A stretch of DNA of 64,000 nucleotides from Corynebacterium kutscheri (GTDB lineage Bacteria > Actinomycetota > Actinomycetes > Mycobacteriales > Mycobacteriaceae): contig NZ_CP011312.1 in the NCBI RefSeq assembly GCF_000980835.1, forward strand, positions 310,001 to 374,000. Reading direction: 5' to 3'. Every line of letters starts with the position of its first letter. Position 1 is the first letter of the stretch. The translations under genes and the position numbers were made by a program. The notes under the pieces are model-generated. The model saw nothing but the letters and a program-made list of their open reading frames with translations. It ran no database searches and was not told the origin of the DNA. Shown piece after piece: positions 57,089-64,000 of this stretch.

Positions 57089-57103
57089 GGGAGGAGCGAT
57101 AAA

Positions 57104-57640
57104 ATGTCACGTGTAGGTAAGGCACCTATCGCTGTTCCTGCTGGCGTTGAGGTTAAAATCGACGGCCAGGCAGTTGAGGTAAAGGGCTCTAAGGGCACTC
57201 TGTCCCTAGAGGTTCCAGCACCGATCGCTGTAACTCAGGAAGGCAACGAGATTCTCGTTACCCGCCCTGACGATCACCGCAAGAGCCGTTCCCTTCATGG
57301 TTTGTCTCGTTCCTTGATCAACAACATGATTGTGGGTGTTTCCGAAGGCTACACCATCAAGATGGAAATCTTCGGTGTTGGTTACCGTGTTGCTCTTAAG
57401 GGTAAGGATCTTGAATTCTCCTTGGGCTACTCGCACCCAGTGCTTATCGAGGCACCAGAGGGCATCACTTTCGCCGTTGACGGCAACACTAAACTGTCTG
57501 TCTCCGGTATCGACAAGCAGAAGGTCGGACAGATCGCCGCCATCATTCGTCGCCTGCGTAAGGACGATCCTTATAAGGGCAAGGGCATTCGCTACGAAGG
57601 CGAGCAGATCCGTCGCAAGGTCGGAAAGACGGGTAAGTAA
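57104..57640 (+). CDS. rplF: 50S ribosomal protein L6
   Basis: 178 residues with [18 protein letters not shown] and the conserved end [28 protein letters not shown] precedes the ATG. Confidence 0.98.
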   Translation: MSRVGKAPIAVPAGVEVKIDGQAVEVKGSKGTLSLEVPAPIAVTQEGNEILVTRPDDHRKSRSLHGLSRSLINNMIVGVSEGYTIKMEIFGVGYRVALKGKDLEFSLGYSHPVLIEAPEGITFAVDGNTKLSVSGIDKQKVGQIAAIIRRLRKDDPYKGKGIRYEGEQIRRKVGKTGK

Positions 57641-57643
57641 AGC

Positions 57644-58045
57644 ATGAGCAACGAAAATAACGCAAAGCGCCTGCCAGTAGGCAAGGATATTTCTACCCGT
57701 CGTCGTGTCGCTCGCGCACGTCGTCACGCACGCATCCGCAAGCACCTGCGCGGTACCCCAGAGGCACCACGTCTTGTAGTGCACCGTTCTTCTCGTCACA
57801 TGCACGTTCAAGTTATTGATGACATCGCTGGCCACACCTTGGCTGCTGCGTCCACCATCGAAGCTGAAGTACGCGCACTAGACGGTGACAAGAAGGCTAA
57901 AGGCGCTAAGGTCGGTCAGCTTATTGCTGAGCGTGCTAAGGCTGCCGGCATCGAGACTGTTGTATTCGACCGTGCCGGTTACAAGTACCACGGCCGTGTG
58001 GCTGCACTGGCCGATGCTGCTCGTGAAGGTGGTCTGAAGTTCTAA
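57644..58045 (+). CDS. rplR: 50S ribosomal protein L18
   Basis: 133 residues, basic N-terminus [20 protein letters not shown] and the end [20 protein letters not shown]. Binds 5S rRNA with L5. Confidence 0.98.
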   Translation: MSNENNAKRLPVGKDISTRRRVARARRHARIRKHLRGTPEAPRLVVHRSSRHMHVQVIDDIAGHTLAAASTIEAEVRALDGDKKAKGAKVGQLIAERAKAAGIETVVFDRAGYKYHGRVAALADAAREGGLKF

Positions 58046-58085
58046 TGATCACCGCAACCCAGAACATCAACGGAAGGATCGCGTA

Positions 58086-58712
58086 ATGCCCGGACGTGAA
58101 CGGCGTGACGGCGGACGCTCCGCCGACGACAACCAGAACAAGAACGAGCGCCGCGGCGGACGTCGCGACGATCGCCGTAACCAACAACAAGACGAGCGCT
58201 CCCAATACATCGAGCGTGTTGTGACCATTAACCGCGTTTCCAAGGTCGTGAAAGGTGGTCGCCGCTTCAGCTTCACCGCCCTCGTGATCGTTGGCGACGG
58301 CCAGGGCATGGTCGGCGTTGGCTATGGTAAGGCCAAGGAAGTTCCAGCAGCTATCCAAAAGGGTGCTGAAGAAGCTCGTAAGAATTTCTTCCGCGTTCCT
58401 ATGGTTGGCGGCACCATCACTCACCCAGTACAGGGTGAGGCAGCAGCCGGCATCGTTATGATGAAGCCAGCTGCTCCTGGTACCGGTGTTATCGCCGGTG
58501 GTGCAGCTCGCCCAGTGCTTGAATGCGCTGGCGTGCAGGACATCTTGTCCAAGTCTCTTGGCTCCGACAACGCTATCAACGTTGTGCATGCAACTGTTGA
58601 CGGCTTGAAGCAGCTCGTTCGTCCAGAAGAGGTCGCCGCTCGTCGTGGCAAGACCCTGGAAGAAGTTGCTCCAGCTCGTATGCTGCGTGCACGCGCAGGA
58701 CAGGAGGCTTAA
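58086..58712 (+). CDS. rpsE: 30S ribosomal protein S5
   Basis: 208 residues. A long charged N-terminal extension ([20 protein letters not shown]) as in other actinobacteria precedes the RNA-binding domain [18 protein letters not shown] and the AGQEA end. Confidence 0.98.
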   Translation: MPGRERRDGGRSADDNQNKNERRGGRRDDRRNQQQDERSQYIERVVTINRVSKVVKGGRRFSFTALVIVGDGQGMVGVGYGKAKEVPAAIQKGAEEARKNFFRVPMVGGTITHPVQGEAAAGIVMMKPAAPGTGVIAGGAARPVLECAGVQDILSKSLGSDNAINVVHATVDGLKQLVRPEEVAARRGKTLEEVAPARMLRARAGQEA

Positions 58713-58715
58713 GAC

Positions 58716-58901
58716 ATGGCCCTCAAGATTACCCAATACAAGGGATTGGTCGGTGCTAACCCTAAGCAGCGCAAGAACATGGCTGCTCTTGGACTCAAGC
58801 GCATCGGTCACTCCGTCGTCCGCCAAGACAATGCAGCTGTGCGCGGCATGATTGATGTCGTACGTCACATGGTGACTGTCGAAGAAGTGGCAGGGGAGTA
58901 A
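58716..58901 (+). CDS. rpmD: 50S ribosomal protein L30
   Basis: 61 residues with [20 protein letters not shown] and [12 protein letters not shown]. Short but standard length; sits between rpsE and rplO with 3-base gaps. Confidence 0.97.
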   Translation: MALKITQYKGLVGANPKQRKNMAALGLKRIGHSVVRQDNAAVRGMIDVVRHMVTVEEVAGE

Positions 58902-58904
58902 ACA

Positions 58905-59351
58905 ATGAGCGAACCAATTAAGCTCCACGACTTGCGCCCAGCAAAGGGTGCACACAAGGCTAAGACCCGCGTTGGCCGCGGTGAAGCTTCCAAGGGTAAG
59001 ACCGCTGGACGTGGTACCAAGGGCACCAAGGCTCGTAAGCAAGTTTCGGCTGCTTTCGAGGGTGGCCAGATGCCTATCCACATGCGTCTGCCTAAGTTGA
59101 AGGGCTTCAAGAACAACAACAAGATCTACTTCCAGGTCGTTAACGTTGCTGATCTTGAAAAGGCCTTCCCGCAGGGCGGCGATGTCACTGTGGCAGATCT
59201 TGTCTCAGCTGGTCTAGTTCGTAAGAACCAGCCAGTGAAGGTACTTGGCGACGGCGAGTTGGCAGTAAAGATCAACATCACTGCTGACAAGTTCTCTAAG
59301 TCTGCTGTAGAGAAGATCGAGGCTGCTGGCGGTAGCGTAACTGCTTCCTAA
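58905..59351 (+). CDS. rplO: 50S ribosomal protein L15
   Basis: 148 residues, [20 protein letters not shown] start and [18 protein letters not shown]. Here the block ends at a terminator, not with secY, which lies elsewhere or beyond the next genes. Confidence 0.98.
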   Translation: MSEPIKLHDLRPAKGAHKAKTRVGRGEASKGKTAGRGTKGTKARKQVSAAFEGGQMPIHMRLPKLKGFKNNNKIYFQVVNVADLEKAFPQGGDVTVADLVSAGLVRKNQPVKVLGDGELAVKINITADKFSKSAVEKIEAAGGSVTAS

Positions 59352-59372
59352 AAGCATTCTTTTAAACTAAGA

Positions 59373-59404
59373 GCTCACCACCGGTAATAAGGTGGTGAGC
59401 TTTT
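59373..59404 (+). terminator. rplO terminator
   Basis: GCTCACCACC, 8-base loop, perfect complement, then TTTT; 21 bases after rplO. Confidence 0.93.
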
Positions 59405-59577
59405 GTTATCTGGTGCTTGTCCGATAAAGCTCTTACCTGTAATCACATATAGTTTTGTGTGGCTCAGGGAGAATAGGGTGATGCATTTTTCTCACTTTTG
59501 CTGCCACGGGCGTTTTCTGTGCCTACAATGAAAATTGTTGTCTGGCAACAGCACCTGGCAAAGGGCAGGAGAAGGCA

Positions 59578-61167
59578 TTGTTAGCGGTATATGAGTTTTT
59601 CGCGCTGCATCCGATTGTTCTTATTTGTCTCCTCATTGGGGTAGGCATGGCGATAGGGAAAATCCGTATCCACGGAATTGGACTTGGCGCAGCGGCAGTA
59701 CTTTTCCTTTCTATTGCGGTCTCTGCGCTTGCTGCTGGGCATGGGTTTGATGTTTCCCTCCACCATGAGATTGGTCATTTTGGATTAGCGCTTTTTGCTT
59801 TTACTATCGGAATTACCGCTGGTCCTAGTTTTTTCCATGGGCTTCGTACCGCTGTTGGGCCTATTGCTGCAACAACTCTACTTTTTATTGTTATTGCAAT
59901 AGTTGCTTATGTGCTTGGCGTGCATATATTCGGCATGGATATTGCGCTTGTTGCTGGCATTTTTGCTGGCGCGTTGACTAACACACCGGCGTTAGCAGCT
60001 GCTGGAGCAGCATCGGGAAACGAGGGGTTAGCGACAATCGGCTATTCGGTAGCGTATCTTTTAGGCGTTATTGTCATGATTACAGCAAGTTATTTTGCCT
60101 TAGGATATAGCAAGCGCGATAAGGATGCACCGAGTCCGTTGGCTAATCAAACAATTTTTGTTGAACGTACCGATAGCCCTAAGCTGAGCGATATTTATCA
60201 TTTTGCTCAGCGCAAAATTACTTTTACCCGGATCAAGCGTGGCGACGATCCCATGGAATACCCCGATATAGACGATGTGCTGCATAAGGGTGATCTGCTT
60301 ACTATTGTTGGCCCACGGAAAGAACTTGCTCGGGTTGCTTTAGTGCTGGGGCGAGATTCAAAAGAATCATTGATTCAGGATCGTTCCACGCTTGATTTTC
60401 GACGTATTACGGTTTCTGATCCTAAGATTGCTGGTCAAAGCATTGATCAATTAAATATGGCAGGTCGTTTCCACGCGACTATTTCTAGAGTTCGCCGCGG
60501 TGACATTGATATGATTGCCGATCCACATCTGGTGTTACAAGAAGGCGATCGGGTTCGTGTGGTTGCCCCAACAAAGAAAATGCCGGAGATAACAAAGTTT
60601 TTTGGTGATTCGGCAAGCGGATTATCAGATATCAACCCGGTGGTGCTTGGCCTAGGTATGGCGGTTGGACTATTTATTGGTGGGGTAAGTTTTAAAGTAG
60701 GGGATTCTTCAATTCAGCTTGGTGCAGCAGCTGGAACCTTAATAGTTGGCCTTATTTTAGGAAAAATTGGTCGTATCGGTCCGGTTATCACTACCATCTC
60801 GCATACGGCAGCAATGGTGCTCTCTGAATTTGGGTTACTTGTCTTTCTCGCCCAAGCAGGTAGCGTGGCAGGCAGCCAAGTTAGTGAGGCTTTTGCCTCT
60901 GGCGAGTGGATTCATATCTTATTACTTGGTGCCATTTTGACTACGCTCATGGCAGTGAGCATTTACGCTACGATGCGCTGGTTATTTAATATGGGTGGAA
61001 CTCGACTATCTGGTTTCCTTGCCGGTGTGCAAACGCAACCTGCGGTACTGGCCTTTGCTAATGCGCGAACCAATTTTGATCCGCGCATAGCCTTGGGTTA
61101 CTCATTGATCTACCCGGTGGCAATGATTGTAAAAATCTTGGTTGCACAGGTACTTGGTGGGCTTTAG
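59578..61167 (+). CDS. AspT/SucE-type (AAEx family) transporter
   Basis: 529 residues. Two membrane halves of about five segments flank a soluble region with two TrkA_C-like domains (residues about 200-345: VGPRKELARVALVLGRD and VRRGDIDMIADPHLVLQEGD). GALTNTPALAAAGAA and GVQTQPAVLAFA are the two TxPA-type repeats of aspartate-alanine exchangers and of the corynebacterial succinate exporter SucE. Substrate is therefore a dicarboxylate or acidic amino acid (inference). TTG start with AGGAGAAGG 6 bases upstream. Its stop is one base from the stop of the convergent GH13 gene. Confidence 0.85.
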   Translation: MLAVYEFFALHPIVLICLLIGVGMAIGKIRIHGIGLGAAAVLFLSIAVSALAAGHGFDVSLHHEIGHFGLALFAFTIGITAGPSFFHGLRTAVGPIAATTLLFIVIAIVAYVLGVHIFGMDIALVAGIFAGALTNTPALAAAGAASGNEGLATIGYSVAYLLGVIVMITASYFALGYSKRDKDAPSPLANQTIFVERTDSPKLSDIYHFAQRKITFTRIKRGDDPMEYPDIDDVLHKGDLLTIVGPRKELARVALVLGRDSKESLIQDRSTLDFRRITVSDPKIAGQSIDQLNMAGRFHATISRVRRGDIDMIADPHLVLQEGDRVRVVAPTKKMPEITKFFGDSASGLSDINPVVLGLGMAVGLFIGGVSFKVGDSSIQLGAAAGTLIVGLILGKIGRIGPVITTISHTAAMVLSEFGLLVFLAQAGSVAGSQVSEAFASGEWIHILLLGAILTTLMAVSIYATMRWLFNMGGTRLSGFLAGVQTQPAVLAFANARTNFDPRIALGYSLIYPVAMIVKILVAQVLGGL

Positions 61168-61168
61168 C

Positions 61169-62860
61169 CTAATCCGCTTGTAGCCAGCAAGTAGTATGCG
61201 CTGGAATAGTGTCAGTTACTGGCTGTGTAGCTAGCACAGTGTGCATGCCAGCTGGCATCGGTAACCCTTGCTCGAAGGTGGTAATAATGAGTATCTCAGC
61301 GCGTCCGTTGCGGCGATTGATATAGGCCAACACATTATCCGGGTACCCTTCGGCAGCTAATAACTCTCCCTCACCTAAGCGGAGTGAGCGTCGTAAAGCA
61401 AGCATGGTACGGAAGAAATTCAGGGTGCTCTTGGGGTCATCTTTTTGCGTATCGACGGCCAACTGTGCCCAATCCTGAGGCTGTGGAAGCCAAGTATCAC
61501 CCTGCGGGCTAAAGCCAAAACCCGGTGCGTGCGCTACCCAGGGAAGCGGTATACGACAGCCATCCCGACCAGGAATTTTGCCGTGGGAACGGATGAAAGT
61601 AGGGTCTTCGCGTAGCTCGTCGTCCAAGGTGGTGTGTTCTGGCAGGCCTAGTTCTTCGCCCTGGTAAATGTAGGTACCACCGGGAAGAGCGCTAATAAGT
61701 GCATGAGCAGATAAGGAGCGTTTTTGCCCTAGGCAGTAATCAGGTTGTGGATCGCTAGCACGAATACCATTGGGACGATCCGCAACGTTGCTTAATCCCA
61801 TGCGGCTACTAGCGCGTACCACATCGTGATTGGATAATACCCAGGTTACCGGTGCTGCTACCGAGTCAAGATCGGCGTAGCTTTGGGCAATGACTCTGCG
61901 AAGATCTGCTGGCTGCCACGGGCAGGTTAAAAATTGGAAATTGAAGGCTTGGTGCATTTCGTCGGCACGTAAATAATCTGCCAATGGATCCACCCAGGCT
62001 TCGGCAACTAAGATTTTATCCGTACCAAATTCGTGCAGTACTTTGTTCCAGCGTCGATAAATTTCGTGTACACCAGGACGATTCCACATTGGTGGTGGCG
62101 GAACATCCGCTGGTGTATCAGAACCACCATCAACCATTTCCCAGTGGTACTGCCAATCAGGTAGTTGTGGATCTTTATCTAACCCGTGGGCAACATCGAC
62201 CCGGAAACCATCGATACCGCGACGAAGCCAAAAACGCAGAATATCGTCGAATTCGGCACGGACTTCTTCATTTGACCAGTTAAGATCGGGCTGACTGGAA
62301 TCAAAGAGATTGAGATACCACTGTGGATCATTTTCCCAGGCCGAGCCAGGAGCATCCAAGCGCTGACTTACTTTTGTCCAGGCTGAACCACCAAAAACTG
62401 AGAGCCAATCGGTGGGTGGTAATTCGCCGTGAGTACCTCGCCCATCAGCGAACCAATAGCGTTGACGTGCTGCTGATCCAGGCTGGGCGTGTAGTGCCTC
62501 TTGAAACCACGCATGCTGATCCGAAGTATGGTTGGGTACTAGATCGAAAAGTACTTTGAGCCCGAGTTCATGAGCACGCTCAATGAGTTTTTCGGCATCA
62601 GCGCGAGTGCCAAAAAGCGGATCAATATCGCGGTAGTCGGAAACATCATAACCACCGTCTTTTTGTGGGGAACGATAAAAAGGTGAAATCCATACAGCAT
62701 CCGCGCCCAAGTTCGCTATATGCTCAAGCCGAGAAGTAATCCCTGCTAATGTGCCATAAGCTCCTTTATCACTGGCAAAAGACTTAGGATAAATTTGGTA
62801 AATAACAGCTTTGCGCCACCAATCATTCTGGTTATGCGCTGGGTGAATGATTTGGCTCAT
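61169..62860 (-). CDS. alpha-glucosidase-type GH13 hydrolase
   Basis: 563 residues, cytosolic. GH13 regions in order: FDLVPNHTS, nucleophile Asp in GFRVDVAHGL, acid Glu in VAEAWVD, and LSNHDVVR. The start NDWWRKAVIYQIYPKSFA is typical of alpha-glucosidases and oligo-1,6-glucosidases. Its ATG overlaps the stop of the next GH13 gene by four bases (ATGA), so the pair is coupled. It likely splits maltose-like or isomalto-oligosaccharides to glucose. Confidence 0.9.
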   Translation of the reverse strand: MSQIIHPAHNQNDWWRKAVIYQIYPKSFASDKGAYGTLAGITSRLEHIANLGADAVWISPFYRSPQKDGGYDVSDYRDIDPLFGTRADAEKLIERAHELGLKVLFDLVPNHTSDQHAWFQEALHAQPGSAARQRYWFADGRGTHGELPPTDWLSVFGGSAWTKVSQRLDAPGSAWENDPQWYLNLFDSSQPDLNWSNEEVRAEFDDILRFWLRRGIDGFRVDVAHGLDKDPQLPDWQYHWEMVDGGSDTPADVPPPPMWNRPGVHEIYRRWNKVLHEFGTDKILVAEAWVDPLADYLRADEMHQAFNFQFLTCPWQPADLRRVIAQSYADLDSVAAPVTWVLSNHDVVRASSRMGLSNVADRPNGIRASDPQPDYCLGQKRSLSAHALISALPGGTYIYQGEELGLPEHTTLDDELREDPTFIRSHGKIPGRDGCRIPLPWVAHAPGFGFSPQGDTWLPQPQDWAQLAVDTQKDDPKSTLNFFRTMLALRRSLRLGEGELLAAEGYPDNVLAYINRRNGRAEILIITTFEQGLPMPAGMHTVLATQPVTDTIPAHTTCWLQAD

Positions 62861-64000
62861 GAATTCTCCTTAATAATGCAGGCGCTAAGTTGGTCAAGTG
62901 TGTTGTGATCATATTTACCTAGGGCAAAAAGAACTGTTCCCGAAGGTATCTCAACAGCTGTGTGTCCTACATTAATCACCACTAGTAAGTCGCCGCGATA
63001 GTAACGCAATACCTTTGGCGAGTCGATAGTTTCAAAACGGAAATTATGATAATCAGTTAGTTCTTGAGTATCTTTGCGCAGTGCAATCAGTTGACGCACT
63101 AGTGTGCGCAATTCTTCTTCTGCTTGAAAGTGCTTATCGACGGGCATGAGTGCATTGGGTGGTGTCGGCCACATATTTCCGCGGCTTCCGGTACGAGCAT
63201 AGCCGCCCTCAATTGTTGGTACTTCAAGGTAGCGCATGCCAATTTCATCGCCATAGTAAATAAATGGCACACCGGGCATAGTGAGCAGGAAGAAGAAAAA
63301 TAAGCTGCGTTCGGCAAGGTTAAGCCGTGGGGCGAGTCTGGGAGTGTCGTGGTTGCAGCTAATGAGGCTGATATAGCCTTGAGTGGAGGTTTGGCTATAT
63401 AACCAGGAATAGTCGTCGATAAATCCTTGAGCAGAAGTAGCAGAATCAGAGTTAAAGAAGCTTATATCATTTTCGCGCAGCAAGGTGGTGTCTGTATCGC
63501 GGGCAAGCTGGTTGTAGCCATTATGGAAATCCCCGAAGCGCCAATCTAGTTGGAAATCCATATCGAAGCCAGCCGCAAAAGCTTGCCATGGACGACCCCA
63601 TTCGGATACAAAAGCCGCTTCCGGAAAATCGGGACGCACGAGGGCAAAAATGTCTTGCCAGACTTTAATGGTTTCTGTTTTTTCAGGATCGTTTTTTACT
63701 AAGGAATCAGCCATATCCACCCGGAAGCCATCTGCCCCACGGGATAACCAATAACGCATTACCTCGGCAATAGCATGTTTATTAGCTGTTGGCCCAGCGG
63801 CGGTGGGGTGGTCGTGCCATGGTTTAGTGGGATGAGCAAAACCAAAGTTCAGTGCAGGTTGGCATTTAAAGAAATTCAGTACATAAGCCGCATTGCGAGG
63901 AGATTCTCCACTAATAAATGGCATGCGCTCGTCTTGGCTGCCTTCAAAAGCGCTTGAGGTCCAAATATAACGATCGCTAAATTCATTAGTGGTTAATTCA
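62857..64000 (-). CDS. GH13 hydrolase, partial (N-terminus beyond window)
   Basis: The frame is open to the window end, so the gene begins outside. 381 residues are visible. GH13 residues: nucleophile Asp in GFRVDMADSL, acid Glu in FVSEWGRPW, and SCNHDTPRL. Region GVPFIYYGDEIGMRYL follows. It differs from the downstream GH13 enzyme and its substrate is unclear; amylase- or trehalose-synthase-like families are possible. Coupled by ATGA overlap to the downstream alpha-glucosidase. Confidence 0.85.
   Translation of the reverse strand, partial: ELTTNEFSDRYIWTSSAFEGSQDERMPFISGESPRNAAYVLNFFKCQPALNFGFAHPTKPWHDHPTAAGPTANKHAIAEVMRYWLSRGADGFRVDMADSLVKNDPEKTETIKVWQDIFALVRPDFPEAAFVSEWGRPWQAFAAGFDMDFQLDWRFGDFHNGYNQLARDTDTTLLRENDISFFNSDSATSAQGFIDDYSWLYSQTSTQGYISLISCNHDTPRLAPRLNLAERSLFFFFLLTMPGVPFIYYGDEIGMRYLEVPTIEGGYARTGSRGNMWPTPPNALMPVDKHFQAEEELRTLVRQLIALRKDTQELTDYHNFRFETIDSPKVLRYYRGDLLVVINVGHTAVEIPSGTVLFALGKYDHNTLDQLSACIIKENS

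Noticed and set aside
57936-59081. 381-codon open frame antisense to rplR, rpsE, rpmD and rplO
   Set aside because: Same effect of codon bias in highly expressed genes; composition is not protein-like.
1-64000. tRNA, rRNA, CRISPR array, prophage or intact insertion sequence
   Set aside because: No cloverleaf-like or spaced direct-repeat pattern, no phage genes and no complete transposase were seen; only the IS30 scar at 13673-13783.

Overview
The window reads as chromosomal DNA of a low-to-medium G+C Corynebacterium (by eye about half G+C; not computed). The evidence is actinobacterial ribosomal proteins and EF-Tu/EF-G, an S10/spc ribosomal cluster broken up by unrelated genes as in other corynebacteria, a sucrose PTS of ptsS type next to a GH32 hydrolase, TANNNT -10 boxes placed for leaderless mRNAs, and corynebacterial membrane families. 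A species in or near the C. diphtheriae / C. kutscheri branch is plausible, but I do not assign one.

Layout. 1-2.0 kb: 3' part of rpoC. 2.1-5.9 kb: two paralogous polytopic membrane proteins (DUF5692-like) on either side of a membrane-anchored SRPBCC-like protein, with recurrent TTGYRCACAA palindromes. 6.3-8.8 kb: nrdD-nrdG (anaerobic ribonucleotide reductase and activase) behind tandem NrdR-like boxes. 9.2-13.1 kb: short-chain dehydrogenase, dicarboxylate-type symporter, methyltransferase and cupin. 13.4-13.8 kb: an unannotated-looking 43-residue peptide gene with its own terminator, then an IS30-type transposase scar. 14.2-19.1 kb: str operon (rpsL, rpsG, fusA, tuf). 19.1-20.4 kb: an unknown gene and a DUF421 protein. 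20.4-26.1 kb: a peptide-type ABC importer (two permeases, fused double ATPase, lipoprotein) whose ATPase gene carries an apparent 1-base frameshift.

26.9-32.1 kb: S10 operon rpsJ to rpsQ, ending at a strong terminator. 32.3-40.6 kb: an exporter-rich insert with an MFS protein, an MFS protein fused to a C-terminal APH-like kinase fold with a changed catalytic residue, a third MFS gene broken by an in-frame stop, a three-gene ABC exporter and a ClbS/DfsB-like protein. 40.8-47.3 kb: carbohydrate genes (type I pullulanase, pirin, GH32 hydrolase, sucrose PTS EIIBCA). 47.7-49.2 kb: a GltS-like transporter. 49.4-50.7 kb: rplN-rplX-rplE. 51.4-56.4 kb: serine transporter and serine dehydratase, a mannitol-PTS scar, and a Tat-type lipoprotein asparaginase. 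56.7-59.4 kb: rpsH-rplF-rplR-rpsE-rpmD-rplO. 59.6-64 kb: an AspT/SucE-type transporter and two overlapping GH13 genes, the last running off the window.

Together the non-ribosomal genes suggest a fermentative, facultatively anaerobic organism that uses alpha-glucans, sucrose, serine, asparagine, dicarboxylates and peptides. There are no rRNA, tRNA or CRISPR loci that I can see. The most interesting items are the Cys-rich leaderless short ORF coupled to the MFS-kinase fusion, the orphan 43-residue peptide, the DUF5692/SRPBCC locus with its repeated palindromes, and the decayed genes that mark recent loss of function.
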